A stretch of 64,000 bases of DNA from a virus. The notes under the pieces are model-generated. The model was not told the DNA's origin, did no database searches, and saw nothing but the letters and a program-made list of their open reading frames with translations. The stretch is from IMG/VR virus record IMGVR_UViG_3300036985_003303, positions 1 to 64,000 of that record, one strand, 5' to 3'. Of this stretch, positions 47,845 to 56,523 are shown one piece after another (within the stretch, counting starts at the first letter, position 1; every line of letters starts with the position of its first letter). The position numbers and the translations under genes are program-made.

Positions 47845-49461
47845 ATGAGTACACCAGTTTTAAATAATGGGATGTTCCTTCGGGACAACTATTACACAGC
47901 AAGCTCTCATGTGGATTCTTACCACTTGATGAATTTGATGAAAGACACGCAACCAGATGACTTAGGACCAATTGAACTTTGGGCGCAAGTTAAAAAGTTG
48001 GAGATGCCTTTGTATCAAATGTCTTCTTTTAACGGAAAGAATGTTATTGAGGTAAACCACCCAAGAGGTGAATACAAGTGGTCAACACCTGTATCTGAAG
48101 AACTTCCTTTCATTATGGAAGATCTTGATCCATCAAACACTATCAAAGGCGTAGATGGTACTCCGTTCAAAATCAAATTGAACAAGCGTGTATTTGGACA
48201 TGGTGACATCATCACTTATGACAAATTCAATGGAAAAGAACTTTATATCACAGATGAAGACATCTTGGATATGGGTGACGGATATATCTATACAGTTCAA
48301 ATGCCGAACAACGATTCAGCTGCAACTTTTGATAACCGTTTCTTGACAAACAACACTTACTTCTTCCGTGTAGGTTCTGCGCGTGGTGAGTACGGTGAGC
48401 GTTACTCAGATCTTTCTATGACTCACACAACTCGTGAGTTCTACAACTATGTTGGTAATGCAGATGCACACGTTCACTATACAATTTCATCTAAAGTGAA
48501 ATTGATGGAGAAAGGTGGTATGCAAGCTGACGGTTCAATTCCTGTAACTGAAATTTGGAAAAACTTTGATACGTCAATGGATCCATCTATCAATACATTG
48601 GAAGGAATGGTTGCTGCTAAAGGACAAGGTTATGTGAAAAAAGCAATGGACAATGGAAACTTGGTTCGTTCTTTCATCACTAAGTTGGAAGCAGCTCACC
48701 TTTCCAAAATTGCTTATGATATTGAAACTTACCTTATGTGGGGTAAAGGTGGACGTATCAAGCAAGATGGTCCAGATGACCTTCGTTTGTCAGTTGGTTT
48801 GTGGAAACAATTAGACTTGTCTTACAAGCATGTTTACAACAAATCTGATTTCCGTCTTGACATCTTCCGTTCTGAGATTTTCAACTTCTACAATGGTAAA
48901 GTTGATTTCCAAGGACCAGATCCAAAACGTGAATTGATTGTTCAAACTGGAATGGGTGGTATGCGTATTATCAATGAAGCAATCAAGCGTGAGGCTTTTG
49001 CATCAGGATTGGTAATGAACGCAAAAGAATTGGAAGCAGTAAAAGGTTCAGGAATGGACTTGTCTTACGGTTTCTCTTTCACAAGCTACACAATTCCTTT
49101 CTTGGCAAATGTGAAGTTTGTTTTGAACCCTGCGTTTGACAACTTACAAAACAATGAGATTGAAAACCCAATCATTGATGGTTTCCGTTTGTCTTCTTAC
49201 TCATTTATCATCTTTGATATTACTGAGAATGGTCAAGACAATATCAAATTGTTGAAATGTGCTTGGAACAAGGATCTTGTTTGGAGATATGTAAATGGTT
49301 CTATGGACTATATGGGACGTACTCAAGGGTTCGCTTCATCTGGTAACTTCAATGGATACCAAATCTACATGACGCAAGCAATGCCTGCAATCAAAGTAGA
49401 AGATCCTACTAAAGTGTTGAAAATTGTTATGAGAAACCCAATCACGGGAGGTTCATTATAA
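47845..49461 (+). CDS. Major capsid protein
   Basis: 538 residues, first gene after the scaffold. Mixed alpha/beta with long strands (VIEVNHPRGEYKWSTPV) and a helical region near residues 260-320. Codon use differs from the neighbours: CGT is strongly favoured for Arg, as in very highly expressed genes. Followed by a terminator. HK97-type fold is expected but not proven here. Confidence 0.88.
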   Translation: MSTPVLNNGMFLRDNYYTASSHVDSYHLMNLMKDTQPDDLGPIELWAQVKKLEMPLYQMSSFNGKNVIEVNHPRGEYKWSTPVSEELPFIMEDLDPSNTIKGVDGTPFKIKLNKRVFGHGDIITYDKFNGKELYITDEDILDMGDGYIYTVQMPNNDSAATFDNRFLTNNTYFFRVGSARGEYGERYSDLSMTHTTREFYNYVGNADAHVHYTISSKVKLMEKGGMQADGSIPVTEIWKNFDTSMDPSINTLEGMVAAKGQGYVKKAMDNGNLVRSFITKLEAAHLSKIAYDIETYLMWGKGGRIKQDGPDDLRLSVGLWKQLDLSYKHVYNKSDFRLDIFRSEIFNFYNGKVDFQGPDPKRELIVQTGMGGMRIINEAIKREAFASGLVMNAKELEAVKGSGMDLSYGFSFTSYTIPFLANVKFVLNPAFDNLQNNEIENPIIDGFRLSSYSFIIFDITENGQDNIKLLKCAWNKDLVWRYVNGSMDYMGRTQGFASSGNFNGYQIYMTQAMPAIKVEDPTKVLKIVMRNPITGGSL

Positions 49462-49476
49462 TCATATTTTATTAAC

Positions 49477-49504
49477 AAGGGAGTCATTAGTTTGGCTCCC
49501 TTTT
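49477..49504 (+). terminator. Terminator after capsid gene
   Basis: AAGGGAG / CTCCCTT stem (7 bp), 12-nt loop, then TTTAAAC. Right after the capsid stop. Confidence 0.82.
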
Positions 49505-49517
49505 AAACTTTAAAATC

Positions 49518-49775
49518 ATGTCAACAATCAAAGTTGGGGTATCAAGCCCAGATCCAGTATTAAATAGATCAGCTTATGCTGAATCAGCATTAGCTCGTAT
49601 TGCTCATATCAATGAAGCAGTTCGTTTAATGAAAGCAGATGTTGCAACTGTGGGTATTTTACCAGCACAACCTGCATTAACAGGAACAACAGTAGCTCCT
49701 TTGAGAGCAGAAGTTGAAGTCCGATTAGACACTATTGAAGCAAAATTAAATGCTCTTATAGCAGCATTATCTTAG
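49518..49775 (+). CDS. Small virion protein with C-terminal helix
   Basis: 85 residues: N-terminal part VGVSSPDPVLNRSAYAES, Ala-rich, and heptad-like C-terminus LDTIEAKLNALIAAL (trimeric coil by eye). Bounded by terminators on both sides, so a single unit with high expression likely. Possibly a capsid-decorating or head-fibre protein. Confidence 0.7.
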   Translation: MSTIKVGVSSPDPVLNRSAYAESALARIAHINEAVRLMKADVATVGILPAQPALTGTTVAPLRAEVEVRLDTIEAKLNALIAALS

Positions 49776-49786
49776 AAAGGTAAATT

Positions 49787-49816
49787 GAGGTAGCCGTTAT
49801 GCGTCTGCCTCTTTTT
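49787..49816 (+). terminator. Terminator
   Basis: GAGGTAG / CTGCCTC stem (7 bp, one G-T), 11-nt loop, then TTTTTATTA. Confidence 0.78.
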
Positions 49817-49818
49817 AT

Positions 49819-49826
49819 TATATTTG
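49819..49826 (+). promoter_or_regulatory. Promoter -7 box TATATTTG
   Basis: Exact TAnnTTTG, overlapping the terminator's T-tract; ATG of the next gene follows after 28 bases. Ends one unit and begins the next. Confidence 0.65.
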
Positions 49827-49854
49827 TCAGTCATTAATAATAAACCAACCAAAA

Positions 49855-50847
49855 ATGAGTACAAAATTAGAACACATGGGAAAGGTAACAATTAAACCTT
49901 TCACCGATCCAAATCAAGAGAACATGGGACTTGAAAAATATAACTATGTTGTATTTCCTAACACGTTCCAAGTAGAATCTCTTGCTGCCGTTGAACAAAA
50001 TGGCAAAATGCGTTATTTGACAGGTCTTAATGAGTTTGCACCAGAGGTGAAACAGATTAAAGACTCCGCAAAAAAATCTGCTGTAATTAAAGACATCAGA
50101 GAAACAATTGCTTTACTTGAAAGAGAAAGAGCATTTAACCAAATTGATCCAGAGGATAAAGATTTCTGGAGCAAAGTTGAATTATTCAAGCCAAGTAATT
50201 CAGACATTTGGGGAAAAGTATTTTTGAAACTAGGCAATGATGATATTGTTTTAGATCCAAAAGAAAATTTGGACCATCTCATTATTGTTAAAGCTATTGA
50301 AAATGGAGGATTTTCATTAGTGGCTTCAAACTTTGAGGAAGCAAAAAGAACAAAAGCAAAATGGTATCTTGATAGACTGATAGATACTGTGGCAACAAGT
50401 GTGGGAATCAGCAAGTTGAAAAACAAAGCTGGAGCTTTACTGGAGCAATTATCTGAGGATAACCCAAGGAAATTGTTTTACATTGCTAAGAATATTGATG
50501 GAAACAGTCCGCAGTATTCAAACAAAACATTACCAGGAGTTATTTATGGTAACTTAGATAACTACATCAACGGTAAAGGGTTTGACAATAACATGAAGCG
50601 TTGTGCTACAACATTCATTGAAAGTTCAGAAATGAGCGTTGAGGATTTGAAAATTAAAGCAATTATCAAAGATGCAAGTTTCTACAAATTCATTATTGTA
50701 AAACCTGATGGAATGTTACACGAAGCTTCACAAAATGTGATGCTTGGTAGAAATGTATCTGACATCTTGGAATATTTGAAAAATCCAACTAATGAAGACA
50801 TGTTGGATCTTTTGATGGCAAAAGTAGAAGATATTTGGAGTAAATAA
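49855..50847 (+). CDS. Unknown structural or assembly protein
   Basis: 330 residues, helical and charged, few Cys. Regions KQIKDSAKKSAVIKDIRETI and LEYLKNPTNEDMLDLLMAKV look like helices of an interacting protein. No domain named. Position after the capsid suggests a head-completion or internal protein. Confidence 0.7.
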   Translation: MSTKLEHMGKVTIKPFTDPNQENMGLEKYNYVVFPNTFQVESLAAVEQNGKMRYLTGLNEFAPEVKQIKDSAKKSAVIKDIRETIALLERERAFNQIDPEDKDFWSKVELFKPSNSDIWGKVFLKLGNDDIVLDPKENLDHLIIVKAIENGGFSLVASNFEEAKRTKAKWYLDRLIDTVATSVGISKLKNKAGALLEQLSEDNPRKLFYIAKNIDGNSPQYSNKTLPGVIYGNLDNYINGKGFDNNMKRCATTFIESSEMSVEDLKIKAIIKDASFYKFIIVKPDGMLHEASQNVMLGRNVSDILEYLKNPTNEDMLDLLMAKVEDIWSK

Positions 50848-50862
50848 TTAAATTTATATATC

Positions 50863-51084
50863 ATGTCAGAATCTAAAAACAAAAAAAAAGAGTTAACTCT
50901 TAAAGAACAACAAGAAGCAGATAAAGCTTATGCAAGAAAAACTATGACTTCATCTCCAAATTCTTCTTCAAATTCTAGAGCCAATAAAGTTGTTGGTAAG
51001 TATAAAAATGGCGGATCTGTTGGTAATAAAAAAGTTATGCCTAAGAAAGCTATGGGTGGTAAAATGGGTAAAAAATCTTGTTAA
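50863..51084 (+). CDS. Lysine-rich small protein (73 aa)
   Basis: Disordered, with clusters of Lys and Ser/Gly (NKKKELTLKEQQEADKAYAR; KNGGSVGNKKVMPKKAMGG). First of a row of basic small genes; stop overlaps the next ATG (TAATG). Confidence 0.68.
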   Translation: MSESKNKKKELTLKEQQEADKAYARKTMTSSPNSSSNSRANKVVGKYKNGGSVGNKKVMPKKAMGGKMGKKSC

Positions 51085-51233
51085 TGTCAAAACAAGGTTT
51101 ATATTCAAACATCAATGCTAAAAGAAAAAGAATAGCATCAGGTTCCGGGGAGTCAATGAGAAAACCCGGAACTAAAGGTGCTCCAACTAAAGCAAGTTTT
51201 ATTAAGTCTGCAAAGACTGCAAAAAAGAAATAG
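51084..51233 (+). CDS. Small basic protein, KQGLYSNI family (49 aa)
   Basis: MSKQGLYSNINAKRKRIASG then SGESMRKPGTKGAP. I recognise this (QGL[YW]xNIxxKRxRI, GSGExMRxPG) from many phages, function unknown. Basic, unstructured C-terminus. Confidence 0.82.
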   Translation: MSKQGLYSNINAKRKRIASGSGESMRKPGTKGAPTKASFIKSAKTAKKK

Positions 51234-51235
51234 TC

Positions 51236-51358
51236 ATGGCTGTAAAGAAAGTTAAAAAAGAAAAATCAGACTGTGCAGTTAAGGTTAAAAAATCTTTTCA
51301 AGCAGGAATGATGATTGGTCGCAACATGAAAAAACCAATTACTAATAAGAAAAAGTAA
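51236..51358 (+). CDS. Small basic protein (40 aa)
   Basis: MAVKKVKKEKSDCAVKVKKS then FQAGMMIGRNMKKP: mostly Lys. Overlaps the next ATG by one base. Confidence 0.6.
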   Translation: MAVKKVKKEKSDCAVKVKKSFQAGMMIGRNMKKPITNKKK

Positions 51359-51528
51359 TGGCAAAGACGGCAATTAATTATTGGGGACTAGCAGATGAAT
51401 ATGCTACCTCAAAACATAAAATGGAAAAAGGTGATGATATTTCTAAATATGAAAGATATGAAGAAGTAAAAGAAGCTTATGAAGCCGGGTTTTTGAAAGC
51501 TGTGGAATTATTAAAAAGTGAAGACTAA
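51358..51528 (+). CDS. Small helical protein (56 aa)
   Basis: MAKTAINYWGLADEYATSKH then helices with EEVKEAYEAGFLKAVELLK. Less basic than its neighbours. TAATG coupling at both ends. Confidence 0.6.
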   Translation: MAKTAINYWGLADEYATSKHKMEKGDDISKYERYEEVKEAYEAGFLKAVELLKSED

Positions 51529-51800
51529 TGGCAAAGACAGCAGCTTGGACAAGAAAAGAAGGCAAGGATCCTAAAGGTGGATTAAATGCTAAAGGTGTTG
51601 CTTCATATAGAAAAGCAAATCCAGGAAGTAAATTGCAAACTGCAGTTACTACTAAACCTTCTAAGCTTAAAGCTGGAAGTAAAGATGCTAAACGAAGAAA
51701 AAGTTTTTGTGCTAGAATGTCTGGAATGCCAGGTCCTGCTAAAAAACCAAATGGAGAACCTACAAGAAAAACTCTTGCATTAAGGAAGTGGAATTGTTAA
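51528..51800 (+). CDS. DUF6321-like small basic protein
   Basis: 90 residues: AAWTRKEGKDPKGGLNAKGV, GSKDAKRRKSFCARMSGMPG, RKTLALRKWNC. This matches DUF6321 proteins from other phages and virus-like genomes, a basic, Cys-containing family of unknown function. Confidence 0.85.
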   Translation: MAKTAAWTRKEGKDPKGGLNAKGVASYRKANPGSKLQTAVTTKPSKLKAGSKDAKRRKSFCARMSGMPGPAKKPNGEPTRKTLALRKWNC

Positions 51801-51811
51801 TACAATAGATC

Positions 51812-51979
51812 ATGGCAATAAAGAAAGGAATGGGTTTTAAAGCAGCCCAAAAAGGTATAGCAAAAAAGCAAGGTGTTTCTATGGAAGCAGCCGGTGCTAT
51901 TTTGGCATCCGCTGCAAGAAAAGCATCTCCCGCGGCCAAACGCAAGAACCCAAATCTTAAAAAAGTTAAAGGGAAATGA
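51812..51979 (+). CDS. Small basic protein (55 aa)
   Basis: MAIKKGMGFKAAQKGIAKKQ and later AGAILASAARKASPAAKRKN. Ala/Lys-rich like histone tails. Stop overlaps the ATG at 51976. Recognised from other phages. Confidence 0.72.
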   Translation: MAIKKGMGFKAAQKGIAKKQGVSMEAAGAILASAARKASPAAKRKNPNLKKVKGK

Positions 51980-52905
51980 GCAAGTTAAGACCATTTGCAT
52001 TAAGAGATAAACTTGGAAATATAGTTTCTGGAAGTTTAGTTTATAGTACAACAAAACCTAAAAATGGTGATTTTTTTCTTGTTGTAGAAGGTGTTGAAAG
52101 AAATGAAATCAACCCTGGTAATTATTCAAGTATTGTCCGTCAGTATTACGGTAGTGCAACTACATCTGAAAATTTTGGAGATAAAGCAAAAGCTTTTATT
52201 TCCAGCTATGGATATGCTCCAAGTAATGTTCTATTATCTGATTCAATTTGTTCAGATGATGTAGATGGTCCTATTTATGCAGATGTAACTAACATCGGTC
52301 AAACTCCTTCATCACTTAATGAATTTTTAGGTGCATTTATGTCTGGAGGATTAGCTGGCTATCCACACACAGGTACATTAGGAATTGCTGCTTGGGCTAG
52401 TCATGCTACAACAACTACTAAAGGTGCATTGTTTTTGATTAATATGCCGCACATTGGTATTTCAATAGATAATCAAGTAGGTAGGATCAGACGAAGAGGA
52501 AAAGCAACTAATGGTGCTGATAATACATGTGGCGCAGTTGCTACAGCAATTGCTTGGGTAATGGCCAATGCCGTAGCACCAGTTGCAACAAATTTTCCAA
52601 ATGACTATCAGAACTATGTTTTGTGTAATATTCTTTTTCCTTTTAAAGCAGCTATCACAGCTTTACCAACTTATGGTGCAAGAATGATATATGCTACTGA
52701 AAAAATTAGAGTTGCAGGTGATGCATTTTTAATTGGAGCAACTGGAATTTCTGCAAATGTTCCAGCAGGTATTGATGTATTTTATTGTTCAGGAACATTT
52801 ATAAATACAGATGATACTTACAGTGCATACATTAATGTAACTTCATTTAAAAAGTTTAATGGTACTTGGAGTGACTTGACAACTGCTTTCTTAAAGACTT
52901 TATAA
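51976..52905 (+). CDS. Probable virion protein
   Basis: 309 residues. Short N-terminal basic part, VYSTTKPKNGDFFLVVEGVE, then Ala/Gly/Thr-rich beta regions (SGGLAGYPHTGTLGIAAWAS). Looks like a structural or tail protein; no known domain. Unusual Cys pair positions are modest. Confidence 0.68.
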   Translation: MSKLRPFALRDKLGNIVSGSLVYSTTKPKNGDFFLVVEGVERNEINPGNYSSIVRQYYGSATTSENFGDKAKAFISSYGYAPSNVLLSDSICSDDVDGPIYADVTNIGQTPSSLNEFLGAFMSGGLAGYPHTGTLGIAAWASHATTTTKGALFLINMPHIGISIDNQVGRIRRRGKATNGADNTCGAVATAIAWVMANAVAPVATNFPNDYQNYVLCNILFPFKAAITALPTYGARMIYATEKIRVAGDAFLIGATGISANVPAGIDVFYCSGTFINTDDTYSAYINVTSFKKFNGTWSDLTTAFLKTL

Positions 52906-52914
52906 TAGGAACAC

Positions 52915-53616
52915 ATGACAAATGATACTATTCAAATAAAAGTCAAACAGCGAATTAATAAATTGGCTAGTAATGACTATGACAACATTATGCCTTGGCA
53001 AATTGTTGAAGCTTTTAATAAAGCACAAGTAACTTGGTGCAGAAGAAACTTGATGGGAACTAATATGACTAAGACTGGCGATGAAGCTAGTAAAAGACGT
53101 ATTGATGATTTACAAGTTTTGCTTTCAGACAAACCATTAGCAATGGTCAAAAAGGATTTGTATTTTCAATCTCCAACTTTACCTGCAGACTATTTTGAGT
53201 GGAAAAGACTTTCCAGCAAATCAAAAAAAGATTGTTGTGATAAAAGACAAATGGTAATTTATCTTGCAGAAGAAGCAAACGTAGATGAACTTTTGAGGGA
53301 TCATAATAAAAAACCAAGTTTTGAATGGGCTGAAACTTTTGCTACAGTACTAGGAAATAAAATTAAAGTTTACACAAACAATGATTTTGAATTAGAGAGC
53401 ACAGTTTTGACTTATTACAGACAACCAAGAAGAATACAAATTCCAGGAACATCGGATCCATATACAGGACTTGTTTCAACTGTAAATGTTGAATGTGAAT
53501 TTAAAGATGACTTAGTGGAATTATTCATTGATGAATGTGTAAAAATTCTAGCAGGAGATCTTGAAGATGTTACTGCAAATCAAATTGCAGATAATTCAGT
53601 AGAAACTAATAATTAA
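52915..53616 (+). CDS. Head-tail connector or ring protein
   Basis: 233 residues with NIMPWQIVEAFNKAQVTWCR and KRRIDDLQVLL, LYFQSPTLPADYFEWKRLSS. The helix pattern and position after head genes match podovirus-like ring/adaptor proteins (as in crAss-like phages). Binds below the portal (inferred). Confidence 0.72.
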   Translation: MTNDTIQIKVKQRINKLASNDYDNIMPWQIVEAFNKAQVTWCRRNLMGTNMTKTGDEASKRRIDDLQVLLSDKPLAMVKKDLYFQSPTLPADYFEWKRLSSKSKKDCCDKRQMVIYLAEEANVDELLRDHNKKPSFEWAETFATVLGNKIKVYTNNDFELESTVLTYYRQPRRIQIPGTSDPYTGLVSTVNVECEFKDDLVELFIDECVKILAGDLEDVTANQIADNSVETNN

Positions 53617-53623
53617 GAATAAG

Positions 53624-54085
53624 ATGAACTCACCACAAAGAGGTCTATTAAAAAGACCAACACAACAAGCAACAAGTTCTACTTACACAAAACCATCTGG
53701 TAATCATTGTGTAGAGGAAACAACAGTTTGCGTTTGTGAATTAATGAATGCATCTATTTCATTTCATAAACTACATTTAAAAGTAGCAGGTCCTGGTGCA
53801 CACGCTATGCATGTTGCATTAGGCCCTTTATATGAAGGATTACCTGATCTTATAGATACTATTACAGAAGCATACCAAGGAGCAGCTGAAAGAATTTTAG
53901 TTCTTCCAGACTGTTGTCCAAGAAGTCTTAATTCTGTAGAAGAAGGTATTGTTTACATCAGAGAAATTTATGATATGATTTGTGCTTTACAAGACATTAT
54001 GTGTTTCTCAGAAATCAGCAATGAACTTGACAATGTAAAAAGATTACTAGGTTCAACAAAGTACAAACTTTTATTTTTAAAATAA
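53624..54085 (+). CDS. DUF5856-like ferritin-fold protein
   Basis: 153 residues. After a disordered start, a four-helix-like arrangement: LMNASISFHKLHLKVAGPGA, ALGPLYEGLPDLIDTITEAY then QGA, EEGIVYIREIYDMIC, EISNELDNVKRLLGSTKYKL. This resembles DUF5856 (ferritin/Dps-like) with conserved His/Glu/Asp. Extra Cys pairs (CVCEL, DCCP) are unusual. Role in virion or stress, unknown. Confidence 0.75.
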   Translation: MNSPQRGLLKRPTQQATSSTYTKPSGNHCVEETTVCVCELMNASISFHKLHLKVAGPGAHAMHVALGPLYEGLPDLIDTITEAYQGAAERILVLPDCCPRSLNSVEEGIVYIREIYDMICALQDIMCFSEISNELDNVKRLLGSTKYKLLFLK

Positions 54086-54112
54086 TTTGCACTAAGTGTT
54101 GCACAATTGGAT

Positions 54113-54145
54113 TATTTTTGCTATATTAAATATATTGTTTATTAA
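54113..54145 (+). promoter_or_regulatory. Late promoter
   Basis: TTTG (54086-54089), 23-base spacer, TATTTTTG (54113-54120), then CTATATTAAATATATTGT and TTATTAA, matching the block at 33941-33967. Confidence 0.7.
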
Positions 54146-54159
54146 CTAAAAAAAGAAAA

Positions 54160-55746
54160 ATGAGTTATTTTAATCATGCTTACCGCAAATCATTTGTCGG
54201 AACAAAAGCAACCCAAGCAAATGTACCTGGTGTATCCAATGCGGTGAATAACGGATTATTGCTTGACGCAGGTGTACCAACATCAGCTTTAGCAAATGCT
54301 GTTGCACCAAATTCATTAGGAGTTGGTACTTATGGATTTTTTAATCCAAACACTTATGTATCTGTAAACAACGCATCTCCGGAAGTAGTTGCAGGAAAAC
54401 CATTGGTTTTTGCTGCTGCATCTTTGTTTACAAATGATAAGATTGGACCTTTCCACGGAGGGTACAAAGAGTCTAACAAATCAAAGATGATCAATCCAAG
54501 ATTTGTTCACAAATTTTCTAAAATGACAGGTGCTGCTCCAGAGCAATCTATTTGGCATTTAGGAAATACAAACTGGAACTCTGATTCAATTGATACTTTA
54601 GGTTTCCTTGTAGCAGGTGTTGGTTATACCGTTGGTATTTATACTAATGTTGCATTAGTAGGTGGTACAGGTGTTGGTGCTTTTGCTACAGTTCAAGTCA
54701 ATGGTGCTGGTAATGTTGTTTCTATTGTAATTACAGAACCGGGACAAGGATACACAGTTGGTGATGTTTTAACATTGCCTGCTTCAGTTCCATTTGTTCC
54801 AGGTGCTCCTGCTTCAGTTCCAGTTGCAACAATCAAATACAACGCAGTAGGAAGTGCTCCTTGTAAATTTAATTTTGTATGTGGAGAAACATACAATCTT
54901 CGTGTTGACTTATGGGGTTCACCCGTATTGCGTTACTTGAACCATGACTTGTACAAAACTTTCGCAGCTTATACAGGTTGTTGTCCAACAGGTGCAATTG
55001 TACCAGGAAATGTAGATTCTACATTGGTAATGATCAACTGGGCTAACCAAATCGTAACTGATGTATGGTTGCAGTACTTTGTTCGCCCAATCGTTTATAC
55101 TCAAACAGGTGTTCCATTGTTTGCTACAGCTGCTGAAGCAATTGCTGCAGGTTTCCCTGGAACTAATGTATGGTCAACTTATGTATCTCCAGGATACATT
55201 GCTGGTGCATTGGCTGGTATTCGTTTGATTGGAGCTTACATTGAAACTAAATTTGGTAACTGTTCATTCCAAAACAGTGATTTCTATGAAAAAGAAATCA
55301 TTCAGATGAACTTATCATTGACAGATTTGACTGGTGATCCATGTGACTTCTCTGCACTTTGTGCTACTAAAGAATATGCAGGATTTACTGGACAAGGTTA
55401 TGGTGAAACTGTATTGCGTGATGTGATTCTTGATGAGTCATACTTACAAAATCATTTCTCTGATGATGTTCGTATCCGTGAGATCACTCAAGGAGATCAG
55501 TATTTCACTGCGGTTAACCGTAATGCGTTGTACACGCGTTATGTAATCCAACACAGTGTTCCTCGTTACAACAACCCTAGTGGTGTTTATGATGATGATC
55601 AGTATGCATTGAATATCTATGTTACTGTTACTACAGCAACAGCATTTGAAACATTCATGGCAACATGGTTGGGTGCGGCTGCAGTTGGTGCAGTTACAAC
55701 ATTGAATACTTTTGGTCATACTGCTTACACACCAGCAGTTCTTTAA
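54160..55746 (+). CDS. Major tail protein with inserted GxGY domain
   Basis: 528 residues. N-terminal residues 1-140 and C-terminal ~260 frame an inserted beta domain (~145-235) with GVGYTVGIYTNVALVGGTGV and EPGQGYTVGDVLT, the GxGYxxGD pattern common in phage virion decoration repeats. C-terminal core has strands with many Val/Thr. Strong own promoter, terminator and CGT-rich codons indicate very high expression, as for a tail tube, sheath or fibre. Type of tail not decided. Confidence 0.72.
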   Translation: MSYFNHAYRKSFVGTKATQANVPGVSNAVNNGLLLDAGVPTSALANAVAPNSLGVGTYGFFNPNTYVSVNNASPEVVAGKPLVFAAASLFTNDKIGPFHGGYKESNKSKMINPRFVHKFSKMTGAAPEQSIWHLGNTNWNSDSIDTLGFLVAGVGYTVGIYTNVALVGGTGVGAFATVQVNGAGNVVSIVITEPGQGYTVGDVLTLPASVPFVPGAPASVPVATIKYNAVGSAPCKFNFVCGETYNLRVDLWGSPVLRYLNHDLYKTFAAYTGCCPTGAIVPGNVDSTLVMINWANQIVTDVWLQYFVRPIVYTQTGVPLFATAAEAIAAGFPGTNVWSTYVSPGYIAGALAGIRLIGAYIETKFGNCSFQNSDFYEKEIIQMNLSLTDLTGDPCDFSALCATKEYAGFTGQGYGETVLRDVILDESYLQNHFSDDVRIREITQGDQYFTAVNRNALYTRYVIQHSVPRYNNPSGVYDDDQYALNIYVTVTTATAFETFMATWLGAAAVGAVTTLNTFGHTAYTPAVL

Positions 55747-55767
55747 GACCGGAGTTATATCTTCCTA

Positions 55768-55808
55768 AAATGGAGAATAGAGTCTTTCTCTGTTCTCCAT
55801 TTTTTTTA
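55768..55808 (+). terminator. Strong terminator
   Basis: 15-bp stem AAATGGAGAATAGAG / CTCTGTTCTCCATTT (one G-T), 5-nt loop, then TTTTT. Strongest hairpin in the window. Confidence 0.92.
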
Positions 55809-55819
55809 AATGAAATCTT

Positions 55820-56380
55820 ATGGCAACAAATTCATTAAGTTTAAATATTCCAAACATTATGACAGACTGTGTTCTTCGCATAGAAGACACAAGCGTGTAT
55901 GATTTACTCATGCCTTATGTTTGCCCTACTGTCCAAGTATTAGTACCTGGATATAGAGATTGCATTACTTTCAATGACACAACTTTTCCACCAATTTATA
56001 AAGGATTTATTCTTAATCTCACGGCTTGTGATTTAAAAATACAAACTGAATGTTGTGGAACTGAGTTCCATTCATTACCCGATGGGATTTATGTCATCAA
56101 GTATGCACTATCTCCGCATGATAAAATGTATGTTGAGTACAATCATTTGCGTGTTACAGCTTTAAGAAAACAACTGAAAGAGGAATGGTGCAAACTTAAA
56201 TTGAGTGCATGTGAACCAATTCCAGAAACTAAGAATAAATTTATATCTTTGATGGAGATTACTGGTTACATAGATGCAGCTCAAGCAAAAGCTGAATACT
56301 GTTTAGACCATGATCAGGCAATGGTTTTGTATAACTATGCCAAAAAACTGTTAGATAATTATTCATGTAAACTTTGCTAA
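55820..56380 (+). CDS. Conserved tail-module protein
   Basis: 186 residues: N-terminal beta part with CITFNDTTFPPIYKGF, Cys pairs (ECCGTEF), MYVEYNHLRVTALRKQLKEE and IDAAQAKAEYC ... LYNYAKKLL. I recall this family in Bacteroidota phages. Tail assembly likely. Confidence 0.72.
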   Translation: MATNSLSLNIPNIMTDCVLRIEDTSVYDLLMPYVCPTVQVLVPGYRDCITFNDTTFPPIYKGFILNLTACDLKIQTECCGTEFHSLPDGIYVIKYALSPHDKMYVEYNHLRVTALRKQLKEEWCKLKLSACEPIPETKNKFISLMEITGYIDAAQAKAEYCLDHDQAMVLYNYAKKLLDNYSCKLC

Positions 56381-56381
56381 A

Positions 56382-56522
56382 ATGGCTCAGAATTGTCAAA
56401 ATTGTGGAGTATGTACTTGTACAGGAACATACATTGTAAATGCAACAAATGGTAAATCATGTTGCACTGCTTGCGTTAATACAGTCAATCAGCAAATTGC
56501 TGAAGGCCAAATAAAGAAATAA
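56382..56522 (+). CDS. Tiny cysteine-rich protein (46 aa)
   Basis: MAQNCQNCGVCTCTGTYIVN and SCCTACVNTV: C-x2-C-x2-C-x-C plus CC-x2-C. Likely zinc- or cluster-binding. One base before the next ATG; belongs to the Cys-rich tail genes. Confidence 0.65.
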   Translation: MAQNCQNCGVCTCTGTYIVNATNGKSCCTACVNTVNQQIAEGQIKK

Positions 56523-56523
56523 A

